Part shown: one piece after another, positions 25,403 to 33,980 of the stretch
Numbering within the stretch: the first letter of the stretch is position 1
How the letters are laid out: every line of letters begins with the position of its first letter
Source of the DNA: Mycobacterium sp. E3198
Lineage (GTDB): Bacteria; Actinomycetota; Actinomycetes; Mycobacteriales; Mycobacteriaceae
Assembly (NCBI RefSeq): GCF_001667015.1
Contig: NZ_LZIS01000157.1
Coordinates: 1 to 64,000 of the forward strand
DNA: 64,000 nt
Reading direction: 5' to 3'
Position numbers and translations under genes: made by a program
Notes under the pieces: model-generated
What the model was told of the DNA's origin: nothing
Seen by the model: the letters and a program-made list of their open reading frames with translations, nothing else
Database searches by the model: none

Positions 25403-26718
25403 CCTCCGGGTGGGACCGGGCCCGCGCCGTCGCCGACGCGGTGCTGTACGAGGGCTATCTGCTCTACCCGTACCGCGGGACGTCGAGCAAGAACCAGTCG
25501 CGTTGGCAGTTTGGCGTTTTGGGCCCACCCGGGGCCGCGGCGGCTGGCCTGGGCGAGGACGACAGCATGGCGGCGGATTTCCTGGTCGAGGGCGCCCGGG
25601 CGCTGACGCTGGTGGTGCGGTTTTTGCAGTTGCAGCGCCGCCGGGCGGAACGCGAGTTCGCCCATGGCGAGTTCGAGCCGGTCGACGAGCTGACCACCCC
25701 CGCCGGGTCGTGGCTGACCTGGGACGAGGCGGTCGAATGCGAGGTGTCGTTCGGGCCGCTCGCCCTCGACGACGAGCCGTGCACGCTGCCGGTGACGGCC
25801 GCGGAGGGCACGGAGGTCGAGCTGCTGGCCGGCGGACGGCTGGTGCGCCACCGGCGGGAGGTGCTCGGCGTGCTGACGGTCGCCAGCCGGCCCGACGGCG
25901 ACCTGCGCCGGGTGTCGATCCGGGTCGGCAACGTCGGCGACGCGGCCCGCGACAAACACGACGCCATCGCCCGGTCCATGATCGGCACTCACGTCATCGC
26001 CGAAGTCGTTGGCGGCGAGTTCGTCTCGCTGCTCGAGCCGCCGCCGGGCGCGGCCGCCGCGGTATCGCGGTGCGGCCGGCACCGGTGCTTCCCCGTGCTG
26101 GCGGGGCCCGCCGGCACCCGCGACATCCTGCTGATCTCGCCGATCATCCTCTACGACCACCCCGAGGTCGCCGAACAGAGCAACACCGCCCTGTACGACT
26201 GCACGGAAATCGACGAGATCCTCACGCTGCGCGTGATGACGATGACCGACGAGGAGAAGTCCCAGGCGCGGGCCACCGATCCGAGGGCGGCGCGGATCAT
26301 CGACCAGTGCGACGCCATGTCGCCCGAGTCGATGGCGCGCCTGCACGGGGTGCTGCGCGATCCCCACGCGATCTCGGGCCTCGTCCCGGAAATCCCCGAC
26401 GGGATCGATTGGTGGGATCCGCTGGCCGACAACGCCGTTCGCCCCGAGGTCGACGCGGTCCTGGTGAACGGAATCCGGGTCGCGCGGGGCAGCCGGGTCC
26501 GGTTGCGGCCGCGGCGCAACGCCGACGCCCAGGACATCTTCGTCGCCGGCAAGACCGCCCGCGTCACGTCGGTGCATGAGGACGTCGAGGGCAACAAGCA
26601 CGTCGCGGTCGTCGTCGACGACGACCTCGCCGCCGAGCTGCACGACTGGTACGGACGCTATCTCTACTTCTCCCCCGACGAAGTGGAGCCACTCGAAGCC
26701 TCGCAACCCGCGACGTGA
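25399..26718 (+). CDS. Hydrogenase-associated conserved protein, function unknown
   Basis: A 439-residue protein starting at GTG 25399, overlapping the previous stop by 4 bp. No catalytic motif was recognised. The N-terminus ADAVLYEGYLLYPYRGTSSK and RWQFGVLGP is typical of this hydrogenase-linked family. The middle (about 210-260) has SLLEPPPGAAAAVSRCGRHR and DILLISPIILYDHPE. The last 90 residues (RGSRVRLRPRRNADAQDIFV, then KTARVTSVHED, YGRYLYFSPDEVEPL) look like a small SH3/KOW-type barrel. A structural or assembly role is inferred only from its place in the operon. Confidence 0.82.
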   Translation: MTSGWDRARAVADAVLYEGYLLYPYRGTSSKNQSRWQFGVLGPPGAAAAGLGEDDSMAADFLVEGARALTLVVRFLQLQRRRAEREFAHGEFEPVDELTTPAGSWLTWDEAVECEVSFGPLALDDEPCTLPVTAAEGTEVELLAGGRLVRHRREVLGVLTVASRPDGDLRRVSIRVGNVGDAARDKHDAIARSMIGTHVIAEVVGGEFVSLLEPPPGAAAAVSRCGRHRCFPVLAGPAGTRDILLISPIILYDHPEVAEQSNTALYDCTEIDEILTLRVMTMTDEEKSQARATDPRAARIIDQCDAMSPESMARLHGVLRDPHAISGLVPEIPDGIDWWDPLADNAVRPEVDAVLVNGIRVARGSRVRLRPRRNADAQDIFVAGKTARVTSVHEDVEGNKHVAVVVDDDLAAELHDWYGRYLYFSPDEVEPLEASQPAT

Positions 26719-26730
26719 AAGGAGTTCGAA

Positions 26731-26850
26731 ATGGAAGTCCTGGGTTGGATATTCATCGCCATCATCGCGTTGGTGGTCGCGATCGGATTCGTGCTCGGGC
26801 TGGTGTCGATCCCCGATGCCCGCCGCTACCTGAAATTGAGGCGGATGTAG
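26731..26850 (+). CDS. Small single-pass membrane protein (39 aa, DUF6893 type)
   Basis: ATG 26731 to TAG 26850 encodes MEVLGWIFIAIIALVVAIGF, then VLGLVSIPDARRYLKLRRM. Residues 5-27 are one hydrophobic helix, followed by a short basic tail (RRYLKLRRM), so the C-terminus should stay in the cytoplasm. A strong ribosome-binding site AAAGGAG (26718-26724) supports translation. I recall such small proteins as DUF6893 in group 1h loci. It could anchor or guide the soluble hydrogenase to the membrane; that is inference. It lies between the 439-aa unknown and the protease gene. Confidence 0.8.
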   Translation: MEVLGWIFIAIIALVVAIGFVLGLVSIPDARRYLKLRRM

Positions 26851-26865
26851 CCGCCCGGCGAGAAG

Positions 26866-27351
26866 ATGACGGCGCGCATCCTGGTGGCCGGGATCGGCAA
26901 CATCTTCCTGGGGGACGACGGATTCGGCTCGGAAGTGGTCCGCAACGCCGAGATCCCGCAGGGTGATTCCTGGGTCCGGGTCACCGACTACGGCATCCGG
27001 GGCATGCACCTGGCGTACGACCTGCTCGAGGACTGGGACTCCCTGGTCCTCGTCGACGCCGTGCCCAGCCGCGGCAACCCCGGCACGCTGCACGTCTTCC
27101 AGGCCGACCACGAATCCGATCGCGGCGCGATCGGGCTCGACGGTCACACCATGGATCCGGCCGCGGTGTTCGCCAGCCTGCGGGCCCTGGGCGGCAGCCC
27201 GCCCTACACCGTCGTCGTCGGGTGCGAGGCGGGCAGCGTCGAGGAGGGCATCGGCCTGACCGAGCCCGTCGCCCGGGCCGTCCCCCGGGCCGCGCGGGCC
27301 GTGGCGGAGATCGTCGCGGCGCTGCAGACGTCGACGCGGGAGGACCGCTGA
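26866..27351 (+). CDS. Hydrogenase maturation endopeptidase (HyaD/HycI family)
   Basis: A 161-residue nickel-dependent peptidase that trims the large-subunit C-terminus after nickel insertion. Family marks are GIGNIFLGDDGFGSEVV (about 9-25; the Asp and the earlier Glu/Asp bind nickel), VTDYGIRGMHLAYDLLEDWD (about 45-64) and VLVDAVPSRGNPG. It fits the 22-residue tail of HhyL after DPCLPCGVH. It starts 15 bp after the small membrane protein and its TGA shares one base with the hypC ATG. Confidence 0.94.
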   Translation: MTARILVAGIGNIFLGDDGFGSEVVRNAEIPQGDSWVRVTDYGIRGMHLAYDLLEDWDSLVLVDAVPSRGNPGTLHVFQADHESDRGAIGLDGHTMDPAAVFASLRALGGSPPYTVVVGCEAGSVEEGIGLTEPVARAVPRAARAVAEIVAALQTSTREDR

Positions 27352-27617
27352 TGTGCCTGGGGATACCGGGTCAGGTGATCCGGATGCTGGACGGCTACGA
27401 GGGCCAGCTCGCGCTGGTCGACGTCACCGGCGAGCAGCGCAGGGTCAACGTCGGCATGCTGCCGGAGGAGACGTTCGCGCCCGGCGACTGGATAATCATC
27501 CACATGGGCTTCGCCGTCGAGAAGACCGACCGCGCGGGAGCGGAGCAGGCGATGGCCGGCCTCGAGCTGATGGGCAGGGGCCGCACGGATCCGACCGCCA
27601 GCCCGGAGGGCGGCTGA
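27351..27617 (+). CDS. hypC: Hydrogenase maturation chaperone HypC, copy 1
   Basis: HypC with HypD assembles the Fe(CN)2CO unit and carries it to the large subunit. The 88-residue protein begins MCLGIPGQVIRM, with the essential Cys2, and has the barrel segments VDVTGEQRRVNVGML and GDWIIIHMGFAVEK. It is one of two hypC genes in the operon (the other is at 32527); the two differ clearly in sequence, so they may serve different partners or steps. The ATG overlaps the protease stop by one base. Confidence 0.94.
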   Translation: MCLGIPGQVIRMLDGYEGQLALVDVTGEQRRVNVGMLPEETFAPGDWIIIHMGFAVEKTDRAGAEQAMAGLELMGRGRTDPTASPEGG

Positions 27618-27618
27618 G

Positions 27619-29970
27619 ATGACCCAATCCCCCCTGATGCTGCGGACCGGCCCGCCCGATGCTCCAGTCCGGCGGCGCTTCACCGTGACCGGTGTCGTCC
27701 AGGGGGTTGGCTTCCGTCCGTTCGTCCACCGGATCGCCGGCGAACTCGGCCTGGCCGGCTTCGTCGGCAACGATTCGGGCGCCGTTTTCGTCGAGGTGCA
27801 GGGCGGTCGCGCCCGCGTCGGCGAGTTCGCCCGCCGGTTGCGCGCCGAGGCGCCGCCGCTGGCCCGGATCGGCGCCGTCGCGGTCACCGATCTCGCCGCC
27901 GACGCCACCCCCGGATGCGGGTTCCGGATCGTGCCGAGCCGGCCGATCGCCGGCGAGGCGACGCCGATTCCACCCGACATCGCAGTGTGCGACGACTGCC
28001 TCCGCGAGCTGTTCGACCCGCGCGACCGCCGCTACCGGCACCCGTTCGTGACGTGCACCAACTGTGGGCCGCGGTTCACCATCATCCGCGAGTTGCCCTA
28101 CGACCGTCCGGCCACCACCATGTCGGGCTTCGCGATGTGCGACCGGTGCGCCGCCGAATACCGCGATCCGGCCGATCGCCGGTTCCACGCGCAGCCGATC
28201 GCCTGCCCCGATTGCGGCCCGTCGCTGCGGTTTTCGTCGTCGGCCGGGTCCGTCACCGGCTCGGACGCCGCGCTGGCCGCCACCCAACGCGAGCTGGCCG
28301 CGGGTGCCGTGGTCGCCGTCAAGGGTATCGGCGGGTACCACCTGGCCTGCGCCGTCGACGATGAGGCGGCGGTCGCCGCGCTGCGGGCGCGAAAGGCGCG
28401 GGGCGCCAAGCCGTTCGCCGTGCTGGTCCGGGACCTCGACGTCGCCCGCCGGTACGCGCACGTCGACGCCGACGAGGCGGCGGTGCTGTCGGGCCCCGCG
28501 CGGCCGATCGTGTTGCTGAGGCGGCGATCGGGCGCGCCGGTCGCCGAGGCCGTCGCGCCCGGCAGCCCGCTGCTCGGGTTGATGCTGCCGTACTCGCCCC
28601 TGCACCACCTGCTGCTGGCGCCCGTGCCGGCCGCCGCCGCGCCGGTGCCCGACGCCCTGGTGTGCACCAGCGCGAACCGCTCCGACGAGCCGATCTGCTT
28701 CACCGATCACGACGCCGCGCAGCGGCTTTCGGCGCTGTGCGACGCGGTCCTCGACCACGATCGCCCGATCCACGTGCCGTGCGACGACTCGGTCGTTCGC
28801 GTGATCGACGGCCGGGAGCTGCCGATCCGCCGATCCCGCGGCTTTGCGCCGTTGCCGGTCGATCTCGGTCTTGCGGGCCCGGCCGTGCTCGCCGTGGGCG
28901 GGGAACTGAAAAACACCTTCTGCCTCACCGACGGTTCCCGCGCCTACCTGTCCGGCCACATCGGCGACATGGGCAGCTGGGAGACGCTGCGGGCGTTCGA
29001 GCGCGCGGTGGATCAGCTCACCGTCATGCGCGGCGCGCCGGCGCGCGTGGCCGCCGATTTGCATCCCGGCTACCACACGCGCGACTGGGCCGAGCGGCAC
29101 GTCGGCGGGCGGCCACTGGATCTCGCCCAGCACCACCACGCGCACGTCGTGTCGCTGCTGGCCGAGCACGGGCGCCTCGGTACGCCCGTCATCGGCGTCT
29201 CGTTCGACGGAACCGGCTACGGCTGCGACGAAACCATCTGGGGCGGCGAAATTCTCGCGCTGGGGACCGACAGCCACCGATTCGTGCGCGCCGGCCACCT
29301 GTTGCCGGTCCCGCTGCCCGGCGGGGACGCCGCGGTGCGCAACCCCTGGCGGATGGCCCTGTCGCACCTGTGGACGGCCGGCATCGACTGGACCCCGGAT
29401 CTGGCGCCGGTCGCGGCCGCCACCCCGGACGAATTGCGCCTCACCCGTTCGCAATTGGAGAGCGGCACCGGGTGCGTGCCGTGTTCCAGCATGGGCCGGC
29501 TGTTCGACGCCGTCGCCTCGCTGCTCGGGGTGCGGCACCGGATCGACTACGAGGGGCAGGCCGCCATCGAACTGGAGGCGCTCGCGGAGACGGCGCTCGA
29601 CGATCCCGGCCCGTCGCTGCCGCTGCTGGTGCGCCCCGACGGCGTGATCGATCCCACCACCATGGTGCAGACGATGGTGGCGGCCAGCTATGCCGGCACC
29701 CGGCCGGCCCTGCTGGCCGCCGCGTTTCACGAGGCGGTCGCGGACGCCGTCGCCAAGGTGGTCGCCCAGGTGGCCGGCGAGGTCCGGCTGGTGGGCCTCA
29801 CCGGCGGGGTTTTCCAGAACGTCCTGTTGCTGCGCGCCTGCCGTAAGCGGTTGCAGCGCAGGGGGTTCGAGGTGCTGACTCACCACACCGTCCCGCCGAA
29901 CGACGGTGGCCTGGCGCTGGGTCAGGCCGCGATCTCCATGCTGAGGGGGATGGAGGACACTGAATCATGA
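27619..29970 (+). CDS. hypF: Carbamoyltransferase HypF
   Basis: HypF makes the carbamoyl group that becomes the cyanide ligands. The 783-residue protein has the full layout: acylphosphatase domain (about 15-100; TGVVQGVGFRPFVHRIA), two zinc fingers (CDDC...CTNC and CDRC...CPDC, about 120-200), a YrdC-like domain (about 215-400; AVVAVKGIGGYHLACAVDDE) and a Kae1-like C-terminal domain with the metal-binding QHHHAHVVSLLAEHG and GLTGGVFQNVLLL. The 4-bp overlap with the next gene shows coupling. Confidence 0.96.
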   Translation: MTQSPLMLRTGPPDAPVRRRFTVTGVVQGVGFRPFVHRIAGELGLAGFVGNDSGAVFVEVQGGRARVGEFARRLRAEAPPLARIGAVAVTDLAADATPGCGFRIVPSRPIAGEATPIPPDIAVCDDCLRELFDPRDRRYRHPFVTCTNCGPRFTIIRELPYDRPATTMSGFAMCDRCAAEYRDPADRRFHAQPIACPDCGPSLRFSSSAGSVTGSDAALAATQRELAAGAVVAVKGIGGYHLACAVDDEAAVAALRARKARGAKPFAVLVRDLDVARRYAHVDADEAAVLSGPARPIVLLRRRSGAPVAEAVAPGSPLLGLMLPYSPLHHLLLAPVPAAAAPVPDALVCTSANRSDEPICFTDHDAAQRLSALCDAVLDHDRPIHVPCDDSVVRVIDGRELPIRRSRGFAPLPVDLGLAGPAVLAVGGELKNTFCLTDGSRAYLSGHIGDMGSWETLRAFERAVDQLTVMRGAPARVAADLHPGYHTRDWAERHVGGRPLDLAQHHHAHVVSLLAEHGRLGTPVIGVSFDGTGYGCDETIWGGEILALGTDSHRFVRAGHLLPVPLPGGDAAVRNPWRMALSHLWTAGIDWTPDLAPVAAATPDELRLTRSQLESGTGCVPCSSMGRLFDAVASLLGVRHRIDYEGQAAIELEALAETALDDPGPSLPLLVRPDGVIDPTTMVQTMVAASYAGTRPALLAAAFHEAVADAVAKVVAQVAGEVRLVGLTGGVFQNVLLLRACRKRLQRRGFEVLTHHTVPPNDGGLALGQAAISMLRGMEDTES

Positions 29971-30737
29971 CCACCACCGCCATCGATCGCGGGCTGGGCG
30001 CCGAATTGGCCGAGGATCTGGCCGCCACCGCGTTCACGCTGGCCAAGCGGTTCGCCGCGGGTGCGACCATGTGGTCCATCGCGCCGTCGTGGGAACCGCA
30101 CGCGCTGCACATCGCGGTGGAGTTCGTGCACCCGGTGATCATGGGCAAGCGGGCGCTGCCCGCGGTGGCGCTGACCGGACCAGAGCTGGTCGACCTGGTG
30201 CGGGTGTCGGTGCGGCCCGGCGACATCGTGGTGGCGGTCGCCGGCGCCGACGACCCGCAGGTGCGCTCCGTGATGCGCCGCAGCCCGGCCTGGGGCGCCA
30301 CGACGATCTGGATCGGCAGCGGCGAGCGGCCGGCGGCCGGGATGGCCGATCACGTGCTGTGGCTCGACGACCCCGACCCGCTGGTGCCCGCGACCGGCGG
30401 CTTCGTGCTGTTCTATCACCTGCTGTGGGAGCTCACCCACGTGTGCTTCGAGCACGCGGGCCTGCTCAAAGACGAGTGCTCCGAAGGGTCTTGCGTGACG
30501 TGCAGCGACGAGGGGCGCCTGGGCGAGGTGGTGACGGCGTCGCCCGCGGGGATGGCCACCGTGCGCACCGCGCAGGGCACCGAGGACGTGGTCACCACGC
30601 TCGTCGACCCGGTCGCCGCCGGCGACCTGGTCCTCGTGCACGCCGGCACGGCGATCAGCCGCGTCGGCGACGCAGATGCCGGCAGGGCCGGGATCGGAGG
30701 AGCGGCGCCATCGAATCGAGTGGAGGAGGACTGCTGA
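29967..30737 (+). CDS. SIS-like domain fused to a HypC-like C-terminus
   Basis: A 256-residue protein with two parts. Residues 1-165 resemble a sugar-isomerase (SIS) fold: RFAAGATMWSIAPSWEPHAL, VRPGDIVVAVAGADDPQVR and ATTIWIGSGERPA. Residues 170-240 resemble HypC/HupF: C171, CVTCSDEGRLGEVV (C176, C179) and VDPVAAGDLVLVHAGTAISR, the HypC barrel ending. The N-terminal Met-Cys of true HypC is absent, so it is not a standard copy. It overlaps hypF by 4 bp and shares one base with the next gene, another SIS protein. Function unknown; partner of that SIS protein is inferred. Confidence 0.75.
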   Translation: MTTTAIDRGLGAELAEDLAATAFTLAKRFAAGATMWSIAPSWEPHALHIAVEFVHPVIMGKRALPAVALTGPELVDLVRVSVRPGDIVVAVAGADDPQVRSVMRRSPAWGATTIWIGSGERPAAGMADHVLWLDDPDPLVPATGGFVLFYHLLWELTHVCFEHAGLLKDECSEGSCVTCSDEGRLGEVVTASPAGMATVRTAQGTEDVVTTLVDPVAAGDLVLVHAGTAISRVGDADAGRAGIGGAAPSNRVEEDC

Positions 30738-31405
30738 TGAGTCACGACGAACCCACCAACTTCCTGTACCCATTCATCGACGCACAGGAGGACGACCCCC
30801 GCTCTCTGCTGGCCGACCTGGCCGCCTCGGCGCAGGCGAAGGCCGCCGAGAGCCTGGCGCTGCGCCGCGCCACGCTGGAGGCCAACGCCGGGCTGCTGGA
30901 GGCGGCGGCCACCGAGATGGCGCGCCGCTTCGCGGCCGGCGGGCGGTTGTTCACCTTCGGAAACGGCGGCAGCTGCACCGATTCCACGACCCTGGCGCGG
31001 CTGTTCGCCCGGCCGCCCCTCGGCACGCCGCTGCCCGCGTGGCCGTTGACCGCCGACCAGGCGGTGATGACCGCGCTGGGCAACGACGTCGGGTTCGAGC
31101 TGGTGTTCGCGCGCCAGCTGATCGCCCGGGCGACGGCCGGCGACATCGCGATCGCCATGTCGACCAGTGGGGGCTCGCCGAATCTGCTCGCGGCGCTCGC
31201 CGAGGCCCGCCGGCGCGGCCTGTACACCGTCGGGTTCGCCGGCTACGACGGCGGCGCCTTCGCCGACAACCCGGACGTGGACGCCTGTTTCGTCGTTCGC
31301 TCGCAGAGCGTGCACCGCATCCAGGAATCGCAGGCGCTGCTGGGCTATCAGTTGTGGTTGAGCGTGCATCAGCAGCTCGGTGACCGGGGTCTGGGGGCGG
31401 CATGA
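30737..31405 (+). CDS. SIS domain protein (GmhA-like) of the hydrogenase operon
   Basis: A 222-residue phosphosugar-isomerase fold protein. After a helical N-terminus come FAAGGRLFTFGNGGSCTDST, the SIS motif with Asn-Gly-Gly-Ser, and IAIAMSTSGGSPNLLAALAE, the second SIS motif. The C-terminal helix has VVRSQSVHRIQESQALLGYQ, as in GmhA. GmhA converts sedoheptulose 7-phosphate, but there is no other heptose gene here, so the substrate is uncertain. It is linked to the SIS/HypC-like gene by a 1-base overlap and to hypE by a 4-bp overlap. Confidence 0.85.
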   Translation: MSHDEPTNFLYPFIDAQEDDPRSLLADLAASAQAKAAESLALRRATLEANAGLLEAAATEMARRFAAGGRLFTFGNGGSCTDSTTLARLFARPPLGTPLPAWPLTADQAVMTALGNDVGFELVFARQLIARATAGDIAIAMSTSGGSPNLLAALAEARRRGLYTVGFAGYDGGAFADNPDVDACFVVRSQSVHRIQESQALLGYQLWLSVHQQLGDRGLGAA

Positions 31406-32514
31406 ACAAGCCGGCGGGTGAATACCTCTCCTCCGGGCCGCGGTTCGCCGAGGGCGAGGTGATCGAGCGGATCGAGTCGTTCCGCAGGCGCCGCCCCCGG
31501 TTGCTCGACGACCACGTGACCCTGGCCCACGGCGCCGGCGGCAAGGCCTCGGCGGCGCTGGTGGACGCGGTGTTCGTGGAGGCCTTCCGCAATCCGCTGC
31601 TTCAGGCGCTGGGCGACGGCGCCGTGCTCACGTTGCCCGGCGGCGAGCGCGTCGCGATGTCGACAGACTCGTTCGTGGTGCAGCCCAGGCGTTTTCCCGG
31701 CGGCTCGGTCGGCGAACTCGCCGTCCACGGCACCTGCAACGACCTCGCGATGGCCGGCGCCGTGCCGTCGTGGCTCTCGGCGGCGTTCGTGATCGAGGAA
31801 GGCTTCGGAATCGCCGAGCTGAAGGAGATCGTCGCCGACATGGCGGCCGCGGCCGCGGCCGCGGGTGTCCAGATCGTCACCGGCGACACCAAGGTGGTGC
31901 CCAAAGGCGCGGCCGACGGGCTGTTCGTCACCACCACCGGGGCCGGCGTCATCCCGGCCGGGCGCACGCTGTCGGCGTCCTCGGTGCGCACCGGCGACAA
32001 GGTGCTGTTGAGTGGATCGATGGGCGATCACGGCATGGCCGTCATGCTCGCCCGCGGTGACCTGGCCATCGAGGCCGACATCGTTTCCGACACCGCCTGC
32101 CTCAGCCCGCTGGTGGAGCTGCTGATGGCGGCCGCCCCGTCCACCCGGTGGATGCGCGACGCGACCCGCGGCGGGGTCGGCACCGTCTGCAACGAACTCG
32201 CCCAGGCCTGCGGCCTCGGGGTGCTGCTGGACGAGGAGCGCCTCCCCGTGCGGCCCATGGTCAACGGCGCGTGCGAGTTGCTCGGCATCGACCCCCTGTA
32301 CGTCGCCAACGAGGGCAAGTTCGTCGCCGTGGTCGCGCCCGGGGAGGCCGACGCCGGGCTGGCCGCGCTGCGGTCGCACCCCCTGGGCACCGAGGCGGCC
32401 GAGGTCGGGGAAATCGTTTCCGAACCGGCCGATGCCGTGGTGCTGCGCACCGGTTTCGGCGGCACCCGGATCGTCGACATGCTCGTCGGGGACCCGCTGC
32501 CACGGATCTGTTAG
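31402..32514 (+). CDS. hypE: Carbamoyl-dehydratase HypE
   Basis: HypE dehydrates a carbamoyl group on its C-terminal Cys to form thiocyanate, the source of the CN ligands. The 370-residue protein has the PurM-type ATP-binding start TLAHGAGGKASAALVDAVF, STDSFVVQPRRFPGGSVGEL, HGTCNDLAMAGA and RDATRGGVGTVCNELAQACG. It ends in PRIC, the expected carbamoylated C370. The ATG overlaps the SIS gene by 4 bp. Confidence 0.96.
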   Translation: MNKPAGEYLSSGPRFAEGEVIERIESFRRRRPRLLDDHVTLAHGAGGKASAALVDAVFVEAFRNPLLQALGDGAVLTLPGGERVAMSTDSFVVQPRRFPGGSVGELAVHGTCNDLAMAGAVPSWLSAAFVIEEGFGIAELKEIVADMAAAAAAAGVQIVTGDTKVVPKGAADGLFVTTTGAGVIPAGRTLSASSVRTGDKVLLSGSMGDHGMAVMLARGDLAIEADIVSDTACLSPLVELLMAAAPSTRWMRDATRGGVGTVCNELAQACGLGVLLDEERLPVRPMVNGACELLGIDPLYVANEGKFVAVVAPGEADAGLAALRSHPLGTEAAEVGEIVSEPADAVVLRTGFGGTRIVDMLVGDPLPRIC

Positions 32515-32526
32515 GAGGCTACGCGC

Positions 32527-32799
32527 ATGTGTCTGGGTATTCCGGGCCAGATCGTCGAGATCACCGATCCCGCCAACTATCTGGCGAAGATCGACGTCAG
32601 CGGCGTCCAGCGCACCATCAGCGTGCGGCTGCTCGAAGACGACATGCCCGGGCCCGACGACTGGGTCCTGGTGCACGTCGGGTTCGCCATGGCCAAGATC
32701 GACGAGACGGAGGCGTTGCTCACCCTGGCCGCCATCAAGAAACTCGGCGAGGCCTACGCCACCGAGATGGAAGCCTTCGACTCGTCGTCCATCGTCTAA
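32527..32799 (+). CDS. hypC: Hydrogenase maturation chaperone HypC, copy 2
   Basis: A second, 90-residue HypC starting MCLGIPGQIVEI. It differs from copy 1 over most of its length (SVRLLEDDMPGPDDWVLVHV; LTLAAIKKLGEAYATEM) and lies directly between hypE and hypD, the classical hypC place. Ribosome binding probably uses GGAGG just before the start. This copy is the more likely partner of HypD. Confidence 0.94.
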   Translation: MCLGIPGQIVEITDPANYLAKIDVSGVQRTISVRLLEDDMPGPDDWVLVHVGFAMAKIDETEALLTLAAIKKLGEAYATEMEAFDSSSIV

Positions 32800-32811
32800 A
32801 GGGGGCGCACA

Positions 32812-33945
32812 ATGAAATTCGTTGACGAGTTCCGCGATCCGGCCGCGGCACGCAAGCTGCTGGGCGCCATCGAGCGCCTGGCCGGAACCGGCGGCCAGGA
32901 GCAGTTCAAGTTCATGGAGGTGTGCGGCGGGCATACCCACACGATCTACCGGCACGGCATCGAGCACCTGCTGCCCGACAACGTGGAGTTGGTGCACGGC
33001 CCGGGCTGCCCGGTCTGCGTGATCCCGATGGGCCGCATCGACGACGCGATGTGGCTGGCCGGTCAGCCCGACGTGATCTTCACCTGTTTCGGCGACATGA
33101 TGCGGGTGCCCGGGTCGGCCGGCAGCCTGCTGGACGCCAAGGCCCGGGGTGCGGACGTGCGGTTCGTCTACTCCCCGCTGGACGCGCTCAAGATCGCTGT
33201 CGACAACCCCGGCAAGCACGTGGTGTTCTTCGCCATCGGCTTCGAGACCACCGCGCCCTCGACGGCGGTGACGCTGGTACGGGCCCGCGACCTGGGCCTG
33301 CCCAACTTCAGCGTCTTCTGCAACCACGTCACGATCGTGCCGCCGATCAAGGCCATCCTGGAGTCACCCGACCTGCGGCTGTCGGGCTTCATCGGCCCCG
33401 GGCACGTGTCGACGGTGGTGGGCAACCGGCCCTATCGGTTCGTGCCCGACGTGTACCGAAAGCCGTTGGTGGTGGCCGGTTTCGAACCGCTCGACATCCT
33501 CGCGGCGGTCGCGATGCTGCTCACCCAGATCCGCGAGGGCCGCTGCGAGGTGGAGAACCAGTACAAGCGCGTGGTCCCCGACCACGGCAACCCCGCCGCC
33601 CTGGCGCTGATGGGCAAGGTGTTCGCGTTGCGGCCCCACTTCGAATGGCGCGGGCTGGGATTCATCTCGCAGAGCGCGCTGCGCCTGCACGACGATTTCG
33701 CGGAGTTCGACGCCGAGCTGCGGTTCGCGATGCCCGGCGTGCGGGTCGCCGACCCCAAGGCCTGCCAGTGCGGTGAGGTGCTCAAGGGCGTGCTGAAGCC
33801 CTGGGAATGCAAGGTTTTCGGCACCGCATGCACCCCGGAGACGCCGATCGGCACGTGCATGGTGTCCCCCGAGGGGGCGTGCGCCGCCTACTACAACTTC
33901 GGCCGCATGCATCGCGATGCGGTCAAGCTGGTGGGGCGCACTTGA
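32812..33945 (+). CDS. hypD: Hydrogenase maturation protein HypD
   Basis: HypD, with HypC, holds the iron on which the CO and CN ligands are built. The 377-residue protein shows KFMEVCGGHTHTIYRHGIEH, VHGPGCPVCVIPMGRID, FAIGFETTAPSTAVTL and the C-terminal [4Fe-4S] Cys set in PKACQCGEVLKGV, PWECKVFG, ACTPETPIGTCMVS and EGACAAYYNF. It starts 12 bp after hypC copy 2. Its stop overlaps an in-frame TTG that could start the following gene. Confidence 0.96.
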   Translation: MKFVDEFRDPAAARKLLGAIERLAGTGGQEQFKFMEVCGGHTHTIYRHGIEHLLPDNVELVHGPGCPVCVIPMGRIDDAMWLAGQPDVIFTCFGDMMRVPGSAGSLLDAKARGADVRFVYSPLDALKIAVDNPGKHVVFFAIGFETTAPSTAVTLVRARDLGLPNFSVFCNHVTIVPPIKAILESPDLRLSGFIGPGHVSTVVGNRPYRFVPDVYRKPLVVAGFEPLDILAAVAMLLTQIREGRCEVENQYKRVVPDHGNPAALALMGKVFALRPHFEWRGLGFISQSALRLHDDFAEFDAELRFAMPGVRVADPKACQCGEVLKGVLKPWECKVFGTACTPETPIGTCMVSPEGACAAYYNFGRMHRDAVKLVGRT

Positions 33946-33980
33946 CGCCCGAGCCGCGGGGCTCGGAAAAGGGTGCAGCG

